64,000 nucleotides of DNA from Streptomyces sp. HmicA12 (GCF_000373565.1 NZ_KB891812.1:1-64000); one strand, 5' to 3'; positions 7,943 through 16,982 are shown, counted from the stretch's first letter. A program made the numbers and translations. The notes: generated by a model from the sequence alone, not told the origin.

Positions 7943-8479
7943 TCAGGCGGGGTACAGGGCCGCGGTACGGGGCAGGAGTCGGGCGATGCGTTCGTGGTCG
8001 CCGAAGTCGAAGTCCCATTCCGGGTCGAGCTCGGGATAGCGGATTGTGAAGTTATCGGCTGGTGGCTCGCTTCCCGTGGCGGCCCGGTAGGCGTTCCAGA
8101 CGATGGGGAGGATCGCTTCTCCCTCGAGGTCCCAGCCCTTTGCAGCCGCCTGTTTGACGGCAGGAAGGTCGGCCAGGCTGTCCGGATCGTTGATGACCTG
8201 CTCGAAGGTGGCGCGTCCCTGTGCGATGAGCCAGCCTCGGAAGTAGTCGAAGCCGTCGTCGGAACAGCCACCGTTGATCTGGTACGCGGCGGCCCACAGC
8301 GGGGCGAGGTAGGAGGCGGCCATCAGGTCCCACAGGATCTGCTCCGCTTGGAGGATCTGAGCCGGTTGGTGGTCGGCGAGGAGGGTGGTGGCGTGGGTGG
8401 CGACGGCCCCGGCATCGGCCGGGTCGGCGGCGAGGCGGCGGGCTTGGTCGATCAGCTGCCAGAAGCGGTCGTTGTCCAT
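7943..8479 (-). CDS. DUF4240-like protein
   Basis: The 178-residue protein starts MDNDRFWQLIDQARRLA at ATG 8479. It contains ILWDLMAASYLAPLWAAAYQ, then GGCSDDGFDYFRGWLIAQGR and INDPDSLADLP, the pattern of the DUF4240 family whose members begin with M..FW.LI. The biochemical role is unknown. Two bases separate its start from the stop of the DUF4253 gene, indicating one operon. These small families often sit in actinomycete clusters with SUKH-type proteins, as here, and may be immunity or regulatory modules. That idea is inference. Confidence 0.75.
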   Translation of the reverse strand: MDNDRFWQLIDQARRLAADPADAGAVATHATTLLADHQPAQILQAEQILWDLMAASYLAPLWAAAYQINGGCSDDGFDYFRGWLIAQGRATFEQVINDPDSLADLPAVKQAAAKGWDLEGEAILPIVWNAYRAATGSEPPADNFTIRYPELDPEWDFDFGDHERIARLLPRTAALYPA

Positions 8480-8481
8480 GG

Positions 8482-9291
8482 TCAGTCCCACCAGAACTCC
8501 CAGCAGTTCAGATCGATGAGGTGCTCGGCATACGCGACCACGTCGCGGTGCGCGCCTTGCCAGATGTTGTCGGGGCAGAAGGCGAAGTGCTCGGCGGCAA
8601 TGGCCAGGGCCTCCTCGAGTCCGCTGGGTGGTGCGGCAACGCTGAGGTGGAGGGTGCTGAAACCGATGCCGACAACTCGCGCACCGAAGCGGTCCTCCCA
8701 GCCGCGGACGACGGAAGAGAAGGTGGCTGTGTCGTTCTCGTAGTTGGCAGGTCCGTCCCACCCGACGGCGGAGAGAGCGTCGGCTCCGCGGGGTGCCGAG
8801 ACGAGGCCGAGACGTGCGTGCGGGTTCTGGGCCAGGAAGGCTCGCGCGTACTGCTCGGCCATTCCATCGGGGTTCGCGGAGATCGCGCGGCCGGGCGCGG
8901 TGCCAGGCCAGGTCCGGCCGAAGGGAGCGGTGACGGCCATGCGTTCCTCGGCGGTGAGCAGGTCGTCGTCTTCGTCCGTGGCGGTGTAGTCCTGCCACCA
9001 GCGGGCGAGAAGTTCCTCGGCATCGTGGTCGTCGGGGGAAGACATGCGCTCGGGAGACAGTTCACCGCAGCCCCAGGGCCGGAAGTCTGCGCCGCGTGGG
9101 TCCAGGGAGTCGAGCAACAACGGCCACAGCCCGGAGGCGGCATGTTCGGCGCGCAGCTGCGCCCACAGGTCGGGAGATGCGGGGCTGTCGGTCAGCCACA
9201 GGGGCTGCAGGTCACCGTCGCCTTCATCCGAGGTGATCACGCGTCCAGGCGGCAGGGATATGCCGCGGGACAGAAAGGGTTCGAGGTTCAC
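8482..9291 (-). CDS. DUF4253 domain protein
   Basis: The 269-residue product from GTG 9291 has an N-terminal half that includes LWAQLRAEHAASGLWPLLLD. The C-terminal DUF4253-type domain contains RLGLVSAPRGADALSAVGW, TATFSSVVRGWEDRFGARVV, GFSTLHLSVAAPP and AIAAEHFAFCPDNI, ending DLNCWEFWWD. Function is unknown. It forms a two-gene unit with the DUF4240 gene (2-bp gap). No clear promoter is visible in the 100 bases upstream, which border the plus-strand DUF6262 remnant. Confidence 0.75.
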   Translation of the reverse strand: MNLEPFLSRGISLPPGRVITSDEGDGDLQPLWLTDSPASPDLWAQLRAEHAASGLWPLLLDSLDPRGADFRPWGCGELSPERMSSPDDHDAEELLARWWQDYTATDEDDDLLTAEERMAVTAPFGRTWPGTAPGRAISANPDGMAEQYARAFLAQNPHARLGLVSAPRGADALSAVGWDGPANYENDTATFSSVVRGWEDRFGARVVGIGFSTLHLSVAAPPSGLEEALAIAAEHFAFCPDNIWQGAHRDVVAYAEHLIDLNCWEFWWD

Positions 9292-9392
9292 GAGCGGATG
9301 CTACGAGGACGGTCTGCCAACAGGCACCGGCACAGCAGTCGTACCGACCGCTGCAAACCGTCCGCGATGCGATCGTTGCCCGCCCGTACCCA

Positions 9393-9812
9393 GTGTTGTC
9401 GGTGGTCACGGGCACACTGACCCTCACCACCGCCGCGAAGGCCAAGTCCCAGGCCAACACCGCCGCGGCCGAGAAGGCGATCCGCACTCTGGTCAAACGT
9501 GGTGATCCGATCACCTTCCAGGCCGTCCAGCGCGAGGCCGGCGTCTCTCACGCGTTCCTCTACAACCACCCTCACCTGCGAGGACGCGTCGAACGGCTGC
9601 GGGCTCAGGCCCGGCCGGTTCCCGCACCGGCACCTCCGGCCGACGAGCAGAGCGCCCTCGTCCTCGCCCTGACCGGCCAGATCACCCGCCTGAACAAGCA
9701 ACACCGATAGGAAGTACAGGCACTGCGAGACGCCCTCGAACAAGCCCACGGCGAGAACCTCGACCTCCGACGCGAACTCGCCCGCCGAGGCGGACCCAGA
9801 CAAACAAAGTAG
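9393..9812 (+). pseudogene. DUF6262 (TnpC-like) transposition protein with internal amber stop
   Basis: The frame reads KSQANTAAAEKAIRTLVKRG, then AVQREAGVSHAFLYNHPHLR and GRVERLRAQ. This is a helix-turn-helix of the DUF6262 type, found as the third protein (TnpC-like) of Tn554-style integrase cassettes. A TAG at 9708-9710 stops it after NKQHR. The same frame resumes EVQALRDALEQAHGENLDLR, a coiled coil, to a natural stop at 9810-9812. Upstream of 9393 the frame stays open (LQTVRDAIVARPYPVLSVV), so the true start may be earlier. The two integrases expected upstream are absent, so this is a stranded cassette remnant. Confidence 0.65.
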
Positions 9813-9984
9813 CGGCAGGTCACAGTCGTGTCGGAGGATCGGCGTCACGGAAATAGTGGTGCAGTGGGTCCGCACGTCATGGACCAAACAGTCCCGCGGC
9901 GGGCTCGCGGCCGCGCATCGAAACAAGGCCCCCACAGCCTTTCCCCTGCCTCTCACGACACCGCCATTCGTACACAACGTGCTC

Positions 9985-10323
9985 ATGCGCGAAACCGACG
10001 ACTTCCAGCCCCGATGCGAAGTACTTGCGGGCCTACCCGATGCCAGCTCAGACGCTGGCGTCCTTCTCCGGGAGTCAGACGGCCTGCTCCGCGTTCAGCT
10101 GACTGTCACGCCGTTCGGGATGCCGCGCAGGTGGCGCCGTCCCCCGGCAGTCCGCCTCGCCCGCGGCGAATGGCTCCGTTGGCAGGTCAACTACCGCTTC
10201 GCAGGGACGCACGGGTGGACCTACCGCCTCGACACACTCAACCTCGCCAACGGCCCGGCACCGACCGATCACTTCCTGGGCACACCGACTCACCACGTCG
10301 ATGAACGTGCCGCACTGCGCTGA
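9985..10323 (+). CDS. Hypothetical protein, 112 residues
   Basis: Starting at ATG 9985 (METDDF-like start, preceded by an in-frame GTG at 9979) the frame contains LLRESDGLLRVQLTVTPFG, then RRWRRPPAVRLARGEWLRWQ and NYRFAGTHGWTYRLDTL. Strand-rich segments and the Trp/Arg content suggest a small folded domain. No family is recognised. It lies between the broken DUF6262 gene and the left end of the IS5 element, which begins 33 bases after its stop. Confidence 0.5.
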   Translation: MRETDDFQPRCEVLAGLPDASSDAGVLLRESDGLLRVQLTVTPFGMPRRWRRPPAVRLARGEWLRWQVNYRFAGTHGWTYRLDTLNLANGPAPTDHFLGTPTHHVDERAALR

Positions 10324-10355
10324 CGCACCTCTCTGCGATGTCACACACGTACTGA

Positions 10356-11440
10356 CTGAGTGTTTGGTGCTGTTTCACGGCGATAGATTGCGGTTTGATG
10401 GCCCGGCCAGGTTGAGGCTGGAGGGGCCAGCGAGGGGAGGGGCTGCGATGTGGCGGTAGAGGGCTGTTTCATTCCAGCACCTCCCGTCTCACCCCAACTC
10501 GCCCCGTGTCCCTGGCCTTTGCCCCCCTGGTCGGGCCGTTCGCCGCGCGGTACATCGGACACATGACCCCGCGCGACGGGTATCCCAGCGACCTGTCCGA
10601 CGAACGCTGGCTGTTGATCGAACCGGTCCTCACCGCCTGGCGGACTCGGCGCCGCCGCGACGCCCTGGACATCGGCCGCCCGCCCGAACACGACCTGCGG
10701 CAGATCATGAACGCCATCCTGTACGTGGACCGCACCGGCATCCCCTGGCGCTACCTGCCCCACGACTTCGCCCCCTGGGCCACGGTGTACGGCTACTTCG
10801 CCAAGTGGCAGACCGACGGCGTGTTCGAGCAGCTCACCGGCCTGCTGCGCCGCCTGCTCCGCGAGGCCGAGGGCCGCCACGCGGAGCCGTCGGCCTGCGT
10901 GCTGGACTCCCAGACCATCAAGACCTCCGCCAACGTGCACCTGGCGGACCAGGGCACCGACGCCGGCAAACGCATCATCGGCCGCAAGCGGCACCTGGGC
11001 TGCGACACCCTCGGCCTGCTGCTGACCGTGCTGGTCACCGCCGCCAGCGTGTCCGACACCGCGGCCGGCGTGACGCTGCTGTCCCGCATCGCCGCCGCCC
11101 ACCCCCACATCCGCAAGGCCTGGGTGGACGCCGGTTACCGCACCACCGCCATCAACCACGGCGCCCGCCTGGGCATCGACGTCCACCCCGTCCAACGGCC
11201 GCCAGGAACCAAGGGATTCACGATCATCCCGCGACGCTGGACCATCGAACGCAGCATCGGCTGGCTCATGCACCACCGCAGACTCACCCGTGACTACGAG
11301 ACCCATCCACACCGCTCCGAAGCCATGATCCACCTCGCGATGATCGACCTCATGGCCCGCAGACTCACCGGCGAGGCCACCCCCAACTGGCGCGGAACCT
11401 AACCAGGGACCAAACACCAACCAACGGACCAAACACTCAG
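10356..11440 (+). mobile_element. Complete IS5-family insertion sequence
   Basis: The element is about 1,085 bp, bounded by 13-bp perfect inverted repeats with outer sequence CTGAGTGTTTGGT (10356-10368) and its complement (11428-11440). It holds a single transposase ORF. The flanks read TGA on the left and CGA on the right, so a clear target duplication is not visible. A decayed relative in the opposite orientation lies 1 kb to the right (12440-12670). Confidence 0.8.
10563..11402 (+). CDS. IS5-family transposase (DDE)
   Basis: The 279-residue transposase begins MTPRDGYPSDLSDERWLLIE, the usual N-terminus of this group. Catalytic residues are D in VLDSQTIKTSANV, D in WVDAGYRTTAINHG and E in RRWTIERSIGWLMHHRRL. 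The closing signature TRDYETHP and MIHLAMIDLMARRL is present. ATG 10563 is chosen over the earlier GTG 10506 because family members start just before YPSDLSD. No frameshift is present, so unlike many IS3/IS5 relatives it needs no programmed shift. The element appears potentially active. Confidence 0.88.
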   Translation: MTPRDGYPSDLSDERWLLIEPVLTAWRTRRRRDALDIGRPPEHDLRQIMNAILYVDRTGIPWRYLPHDFAPWATVYGYFAKWQTDGVFEQLTGLLRRLLREAEGRHAEPSACVLDSQTIKTSANVHLADQGTDAGKRIIGRKRHLGCDTLGLLLTVLVTAASVSDTAAGVTLLSRIAAAHPHIRKAWVDAGYRTTAINHGARLGIDVHPVQRPPGTKGFTIIPRRWTIERSIGWLMHHRRLTRDYETHPHRSEAMIHLAMIDLMARRLTGEATPNWRGT

Positions 11441-11629
11441 CGAGAACACCACGCTGACCATCAGCCGCCTTACCCCAGAGCGCGCAGGTTCGCCGCACCG
11501 GGCAGCGAGGGGAAGGCGGTCGGCACGTCACCCCGAAGACCACGAGTGTTCCCCACAGGCCCTATTGACGCGCGTAGCACTGGTCGGACACTGTCGGTGT
11601 CCCACTCTTTCCTCCCATCAGGAGGCACC

Positions 11630-12364
11630 GTGCTCAGACGTCATGTACGCGCCTTGCTCACGCTTGTCATGCTCGCATCACTAACAACGCTCGGCTCGGC
11701 GGTGACCACGGGTACCGCCCACGCCGACACCTGCTACACCTGGAACCGGACCCTCAGCCAGGGCGCCAGCGGCGAGGACGTACGGCAATTGCAGATCCGG
11801 GTCGCCGGATACCCGGGATACGGCGGGGTGCTCGCCATCGACGGGGAGTTCGGTCCGGGCACCAAGGCCGCAGTCACCCGGTTCCAGCAGGCGTACGGGC
11901 TGTCCGCCGACGGCATCGCTGGCTCTCAGACCTTCAGCAAGATCTACGCCCTGCAGGACGGCGACTGCACACCGATCCACTTCACGTACGGCGAGATGAA
12001 CCGCTGCAACTCCGACTGGTCCGGCGGCGCCGTGTCCGCCGCGGCCGCGAAGGCCAACGCCCTGCAGCAGATGTGGAAGCTGGAGGCCCTGCGCCACGCC
12101 CTCGGCGACCGCGCCCTGACCACCAGCAGCGGCTTCCGCTCCTACTCCTGCAACAGCGCGGTCGGCGGCGCCTCGGGCAGCAACCATCTCTCCGGCCGCG
12201 GCATCGACCTCGTGGGCTCCCCGTCGTTCTGCGAGATCGTCAAACAGGCCCGCAACCACGGCTTCAACGAGATCCTCGGCCCGGGCTACCCCGGCCACAG
12301 CGACCACGCGCACCTCGGCAGCCAGAGCTCGCGCTACTGGTCCGCCTCCTCCTGCGGCATCTGA
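11630..12364 (+). CDS. Secreted peptidoglycan-binding D,D/L,D-carboxypeptidase (M15 family)
   Basis: GTG 11630 follows a good GGAGG site and opens a signal peptide (RALLTLVMLASLTTLGSA, cleavage likely after TAHA). A peptidoglycan-binding domain follows (QGASGEDVRQLQIRVAGYPG, FGPGTKAAVTRFQQAYGL). The C-terminal half is an M15_3-type zinc peptidase with SNHLSGRGIDL (His and Asp ligands) and GHSDHAHLG (catalytic Asp/His region). It should trim peptide stems in the cell wall. The earlier ATG frame at 11546 is rejected because it precedes the ribosome site. The gene is flanked by an intact and a decayed IS5-family element in opposite orientations. Confidence 0.85.
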   Translation: MLRRHVRALLTLVMLASLTTLGSAVTTGTAHADTCYTWNRTLSQGASGEDVRQLQIRVAGYPGYGGVLAIDGEFGPGTKAAVTRFQQAYGLSADGIAGSQTFSKIYALQDGDCTPIHFTYGEMNRCNSDWSGGAVSAAAAKANALQQMWKLEALRHALGDRALTTSSGFRSYSCNSAVGGASGSNHLSGRGIDLVGSPSFCEIVKQARNHGFNEILGPGYPGHSDHAHLGSQSSRYWSASSCGI

Positions 12365-12439
12365 CTCCGCACCAGTACCGCCCTCGCCGCCGGCTGCCGC
12401 GCGCTCACCGAGTGTTCGGCCGTGGGTTGGAGTGCGGCC

Positions 12440-12670
12440 CCGGGTCAGGTTCCGCTCCAGTGCGGTGGTGCATGACCCGACCGATGCTGCCTCAATGGAC
12501 CACCGCCGCGGAATGATCGTGAACCCGCGGGCGCCGGGCGAGCCCCGTGGTTGATGGCGGTGGTATGACAGCCGGCGTCCCCCCAGGCCCTGCGGACGTG
12601 CGGGTGGGCGGCGGCGATCCGGGACAGCAGGGTGACACTGGCGGCGGTGACCAGCCGGGCGGCATGTCCT
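12440..12670 (-). pseudogene. Decayed IS5-family transposase
   Basis: Minus-strand pieces in two frames match the intact transposase at 10563-11402: TLLSRIAAAHPHVRRAWGDA, TTAINHGAR and then, after a frame change, GFTIIPRRWSIE. Small deletions remove the segment between the second Asp region and the Glu region. The copy is in the opposite orientation to the intact one. Confidence 0.75.
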
Positions 12671-12698
12671 CTTGGGCACGCCGCCCGGTTCCGGTCGG

Positions 12699-12895
12699 TC
12701 AGTCGGCCGCCCATGGCTGTACATCCAGGACCGCCTTGCCTGCGGTGCGCCGGTCCAGCAGTGGTTGGGCGGCCTCGGCAACACGTTCCCAGGAACCGCG
12801 CCGATCGGCCTCTGGCGAAGTCTCCCCGCTGTCACAAACTCCAGCAGGGTTGCCAGGTCCGGGCCGACCTGATGGACGTCGCCGAACGTGTTCAT
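12699..12895 (-). pseudogene. Quinone oxidoreductase / zinc-less alcohol dehydrogenase C-terminal remnant
   Basis: The minus strand reads NTFGDVHQVGPDLATLLEFV in one frame and then SWERVAEAAQPLLDRRTAG and KAVLDVQPW in another. This is the usual end of NADPH:quinone oxidoreductases of the MDR superfamily, which close with a run like AAQ.LLDRR..GKAVL. At least one frameshift near 12800 separates the two parts, and everything upstream is missing. It abuts the IS5 remnant, so loss probably followed insertion. Confidence 0.6.
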
Positions 12896-13201
12896 CGTCT
12901 TGGACGGCCTGCGGGACAGCGAAGCGTTCCACTGCAGTGCCGTCGTCCCGCTGCGCGAACAGGTTCATTCCATCGATCGCCACCGCACAGCAGAAGGAGC
13001 CTTTTCCGTGCTTGGCACGAGATGCCCAGAACCTGTGGACAACTGCCATGAATGTTGACCTCTTCCAGGCACAGGGCCCAGTTCGGCCAGTCACGCAGCT
13101 CTCACGACAAACCCCCGCTCGGGAGCCCGTACAGCGTCACCACGATCGTCAGATGGCCCGTATGGAGTAACTCCCCGGTCCGCGGGCTCGTTGACCACCG
13201 C

Positions 13202-13519
13202 ATGAACACCGCCGAAAAAGTGACCACCTCGGACGACGGCCTGGACGAGGCCCCCTCGCCCAAGGCCGAGAACCGGATCCTTGCGAGCCATATGGCATTG
13301 GGGATCGCAGTCCGTCGCGCGGAGCAGTGCCTCAACTCCGCCGAGGACGTGGCCGCATCAGCGAACCCCGATCGCCCCGATCTGCAGCAAGCGCGGATGC
13401 TCGGCTCCTATCAGCAGGCGCTGCAGGAGCTCATGTCCGAAGTGAAGCCCTTCGCGGCACCCACCGAAACGGTGGAAGCGTTCTTGGCGCTCACGCAGAA
13501 ACAGCGCCCATCGTCGTGA
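13202..13519 (+). CDS. Hypothetical helical protein, 105 residues
   Basis: From ATG 13202 the frame gives a charged N-terminus. It then has long helices: ILASHMALGIAVRRAEQCLN, QQARMLGSYQQALQELMSEV and ETVEAFLALTQKQ. Codon use is normal. No family is recognised. The upstream in-frame extension to 13052 is Arg/Ser-rich and is rejected. A stem-loop eight bases after the stop supports it as a real transcription unit. Confidence 0.5.
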   Translation: MNTAEKVTTSDDGLDEAPSPKAENRILASHMALGIAVRRAEQCLNSAEDVAASANPDRPDLQQARMLGSYQQALQELMSEVKPFAAPTETVEAFLALTQKQRPSS

Positions 13520-13527
13520 GTTCAGAT

Positions 13528-13575
13528 GAGGTGAGGTGACGCGCCCAATGCAAGGAACACGCGTCACCCCACCTC
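13528..13575. terminator. Stem-loop terminator
   Basis: Arms 13528-13543 and 13560-13575 pair at 15 of 16 positions around a 16-base loop, just after the 105-residue protein gene. Confidence 0.5.
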
Positions 13576-14606
13576 GAGCAGCACCGTAGTGGCAACGTCA
13601 GCCGGACTCCGGCGGGTCAGTTGGAGTCTGCTCCGCACAGTCGAGTGGTCCTCGATCAGGCCGTAGGCACCGTTGCCGCCCGGTATCGGGCTGAACGCCC
13701 TGCACGCACACTTGCGGTCGGCAACGGGCGTCCCGCGGACCAGACCCACTCCACCGAACTCCACCCGGGCCTCCCGCCCGGACCACGAGTGCCCTGACGG
13801 CGATCCTGACTTGACACGGCCTGTCAGGCAGGCGCTGGGCACAACCGACCGGCGGCCCAAGCCTTCCCCTCGAAGCTCGGGCCGTCCCGCGCCTGCCCAC
13901 GATGAAGCGCACACATCGTCAGCGCCGGACGCCTGGCCTGCTCAGGAGCGTGACCGGACACCGGCCAGCGGATGGCGCAGCAGAGGCTGCGTACTGATGC
14001 AGCCTGAATACTTCCGCAGCAGCGCGCCCGGCCCGAAAGCCGCCTGCGGCCCAGATCCCTTCGCAGACGCCCCGCGGAGCCGCGCCGGCGGACCCCGACC
14101 ACGTAGTGCTGCGGGCCCTGCACCCGCGCGCGTTCCGCGGCCGTGCCGGATCAGGGCCCGGGACGAAGACCCTTGCCTGCGGGGTGCCGCCGCATCGCCG
14201 CCAGCCGCTGCTCGTCGCGGTCGACGACGACCACGCGCCGGACGGTGCGAACCAGTCCGCGTATGCCCATGACGGTCAGACTCCCTCACGCCAGCACCCC
14301 GGGCTGCGCTCCCGAGGCTCCTTCGCTCACGCCCATACCCCGGCGCGGAGCGCGGTGAAACGCTCTGCAGTGGCACGCGAGTTCAGGCGAACCGGCGCAC
14401 CGGAGGTGCGGTGGCCTGTACGCGGTGTGGTCAGACGTTCCGGCCCGTGGCCCGGAGGCGCTGTCCAGTCGTCCCAGTTTCCGTTGTGAGAACTTGCCCG
14501 CTCGGGCCGCACGCACCGCCCGCAAGAGCCCTTGGCGTAAAAGCGTGGCCGATGGTCGTTGCTGCGGTCCTTGCCCCACGTCGCCTGTGCGCGCACGAGC
14601 GTCCGA
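13576..14606. other. Kilobase without a supported gene
   Basis: No frame gives a recognisable domain with a plausible start. A minus-strand frame (13576-13914) reads PGGNGAYGLIEDHSTVRSR near its end. A short piece around 14150-14272 reads RRVVVVDRDEQRLAAMRR on the minus strand, like one strand-helix unit of a Rossmann fold. Both are probably remnants. The sequence looks like long-decayed coding DNA. Confidence 0.45.
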
Positions 14607-15014
14607 TCATGCGCGCAGATACTGGCGCGGAGCGACGGTGACATCGGCGTATCGCTCCACCAGGTACATGGCGGACCCGGACGTGTGGCGCAGGGCAGCG
14701 GTCACCGCGTCGAGACCGTCGTGACGGGAGGTGAGCGACTTCTCGGTGAGAACGAACACTGTGTAGCCGTCCAGTCCAGTGAGGATCTCGGCGTGGGCGG
14801 AGTCGGTGACCGCGACGATGACCAGATCAGGAGCGAAGTCGACGACTGCCTCTTTGAGGGAGCTGTAGCAAGGGAGATCGTCGCGGGTGCGGCGCCGGGA
14901 GTGGCAGGCGATCTAGACGTCGGAGCCCGGAACATGGTCGAGGGTGCGCAGGGCGCTGAGGAAGCGTGATCCGGGGTAGCCCATGCCCGCGATCAGGACT
15001 TTCAAGGTACTCAT
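14607..15014 (-). pseudogene. Gfo/Idh/MocA-like oxidoreductase fragment with amber stop
   Basis: ATG 15014 opens MSTLKVLIAGMGYPGSRFLS, a nucleotide-binding GxGxxG-like loop. After 33 codons a TAG (14913-14915) interrupts the frame, which then continues DDLPCYSSLKEAVVDFAPDL, VIVAVTDSAHAEIL and YTVFVLTEKSLTS. This is the second half of the NAD(P)-binding domain with the conserved EK of the family. It closes at 14607 after 136 codons where family members have over 300, so it is both nonsense-mutated and 3'-truncated. Confidence 0.6.
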
Positions 15015-15232
15015 ACGAGGTGTTCCTTCCTCAAGTCGTGCAGAGGGCGGAACAGCAGTTGTTCGCCGGTGGGCCGGTCACCCGCCCGCTGGCAGAAACT
15101 CGTTGCTGCCGCGGTGGTCTGCAATACGGCCTCGCCCAACGCCGCGTAGGGCCATGGGCTTTGCCCCCCCCCTGCGCCCGCACGCACACCTACATCGCAT
15201 CTCCGTGATCCGAGAAGGTCTTCCGGATCCCA

Positions 15233-15256
15233 GTTCTTGACTTAAAGGTCAAGAAC
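15233..15256. promoter_or_regulatory. Probable TetR operator
   Basis: Perfect 9-bp arms GTTCTTGAC and GTCAAGAAC with a TTAAAG spacer lie 19 bases upstream of the TetR gene start. A related half-site-rich copy lies upstream of the next gene (15913-15931). Confidence 0.7.
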
Positions 15257-15274
15257 GATGCTAGTGTTCTGATC

Positions 15275-15853
15275 ATGGGAAGGCCCAAGCAGTTCGATCC
15301 AGATGTCGCCGTCGAGCACGCCATGGACGTGTTCTGGCGGAAGGGGTATGCCGCCACCACGCCGCAGGACCTCGTCGACGCGATCGGCATCGGCAAGGGC
15401 AGCCTGTACAACACCTTCGGCAGCAAGCACGCCTTGTTCGAGCGGGCACTTCGCCGCTACCGCGACAGTCAGGCCGTTGCTCTCATCGAGATGCTCGAGG
15501 AGCCGGGCCCGGTCAAGGAGCGCCTGCGCAAGGCACTGAAGTCCCTTGCCGAGATGGACCTCGCCGACCCGGACCGCCGGGGTTGCATGGCCGTGAACAC
15601 GGCAGCAGAGCTCGCCGGAACGGACCGGGTGGCAACCGAACTCGTCCAGCGCATGTTCGCCCGGACCGAGGGCGCCTTCCGCGTGCTGATCGAAGAGGGG
15701 CAGCGCTCCGGGGAGATCGCGCCGGAATGTGATCCTGCCGCCTGGGGGAGCCTGTTGCTGAACACGGTCGTGGGTCTGCGACTCATGGCACGCGTCACCG
15801 AAAGCCCTGATCGGCTGATCCGGGTGATCGACGCGACGGTCGATTCCTTGTGA
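15275..15853 (+). CDS. TetR/AcrR-family regulator
   Basis: This 192-residue protein has the TetR N-terminal helix-turn-helix: FDPDVAVEHAMDVFWRKGY, then TPQDLVDAIGIGKGSLYNTF with GSKHALFERAL. The C-terminal ligand domain contains RRGCMAVNTAAELAGTDRV, a pattern seen in TetR regulators next to dehydrogenase or reductase genes. It starts at ATG 15275, 19 bases after a perfect palindrome that is very probably its own operator. A similar site precedes the SDR gene 88 bases downstream, so it likely represses itself and the SDR. Confidence 0.85.
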   Translation: MGRPKQFDPDVAVEHAMDVFWRKGYAATTPQDLVDAIGIGKGSLYNTFGSKHALFERALRRYRDSQAVALIEMLEEPGPVKERLRKALKSLAEMDLADPDRRGCMAVNTAAELAGTDRVATELVQRMFARTEGAFRVLIEEGQRSGEIAPECDPAAWGSLLLNTVVGLRLMARVTESPDRLIRVIDATVDSL

Positions 15854-15912
15854 CCTGAACCAACCCCAACTGCAGCACGCGCTCCACGCGGAGCGAATTC
15901 CGTCCACTTTTT

Positions 15913-15931
15913 GTACCTGAAGTTCAAGAAC
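15913..15931. promoter_or_regulatory. Second, imperfect TetR operator before the SDR gene
   Basis: The sequence keeps TCAAGAAC of the 15233-15256 palindrome and has a looser left arm beginning GTACCTGA. It ends ten bases before the SDR GTG start. Confidence 0.55.
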
Positions 15932-15940
15932 TGGAGTGCC

Positions 15941-16723
15941 GTGCACCTCAACCTCACCGCCAAGACAGCCGTCGTCACCGGCGCAAGCCGGGGCATCGGG
16001 CTCGCCACCGTCCGAACGCTCACGGCCGAAGGCGTCCGCGTCGTCGGCGCCGCCCGCGCCATCACGCCCGAATTGAAGGAAACCGGCGCACACACGGTCT
16101 CGGCCGACCTGAGCACCGCCGACGGCGTCGCCACCCTCATGGACAGTGCCCTGACCGAACTGGGCGGCATCGATCTGCTGGTGAACAACGTCGGAGCCGG
16201 AGACGACGTGGAGCCTGTCGGCTTCCTCGACACCGACGACTCCCGGTGGACCCGCGTTCTCGACCTCAACCTTTTCAGCGCCGTCCGCGCCACCCGCGCG
16301 GCGCTGCCCAGCCTGATCGAGCGCCGTGGATCGATCGTCAACGTCTCGTCCATCAACTCCCGGATGCCCGCAGCCGGCCCGGTCGCCTACAGCGCGGCCA
16401 AGGCCGCCCTCGCCGCGCTCGGCAAATCCCTGGCCGAGGAATTCGGACCTCACGGGGTGCGCGTGAACACCGTCTCCCCTGGAGCGGTCCGCACCGCCAT
16501 ATGGGAGGACCCCGACGGATTCGGCGGCAAGGTGGCGGCCGGAGCCGGAGCGGAACACGCCGCATTCCTCCGGCAGATCCCGGAAGCCTTCAACATCACC
16601 ACCAGACGGATCACCGAACCCGAAGAGGTGGCTGCGCTGATCGTGTTCCTCCTCTCCGACGTCGCCGGCAACATCACCGGCGCCGACCACGTCATCGACG
16701 GGGGCACCGTCAAGACACTCTGA
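15941..16723 (+). CDS. SDR-family NAD(P)-dependent oxidoreductase
   Basis: The 260-residue protein is a classical short-chain dehydrogenase. It has TGASRGIGLA for the cofactor loop (about residues 12-21), DLLVNNVGAGD for the NNxG motif, NVSSINSRMPA with the catalytic Ser, and YSAAKAALAALGKSLAEEFG with the YxxxK pair. HGVRVNTVSPGAVRT follows, and it ends ADHVIDGGTVKTL. GTG 15941 is chosen because GGAG lies seven bases before it. Its substrate is unknown. Control by the upstream TetR is likely from the matching operator. Confidence 0.87.
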   Translation: MHLNLTAKTAVVTGASRGIGLATVRTLTAEGVRVVGAARAITPELKETGAHTVSADLSTADGVATLMDSALTELGGIDLLVNNVGAGDDVEPVGFLDTDDSRWTRVLDLNLFSAVRATRAALPSLIERRGSIVNVSSINSRMPAAGPVAYSAAKAALAALGKSLAEEFGPHGVRVNTVSPGAVRTAIWEDPDGFGGKVAAGAGAEHAAFLRQIPEAFNITTRRITEPEEVAALIVFLLSDVAGNITGADHVIDGGTVKTL

Positions 16724-16982
16724 ACCCGTGTACGCAATGCGCTCGGCCGCCGGAGTGGCAAACGCCAACCATTCACCCGTATGGCTGTGCTCAACATGCC
16801 CGGATCAACCACGTCCCGCGGTCCGGAACGAGGCGGCAAACGCCCTCCGAACAGGCGTTATGGCTACGCCGAGTGATGCTCCTTGTTGCGGCCTCCCCTT
16901 GTTCGCCGCGCGATGGAGACGAGGCACATGGACCCAGCGGCGGCCACCAGCCGCCTCCATGTCCCGAAGGGAGTGATCACGC

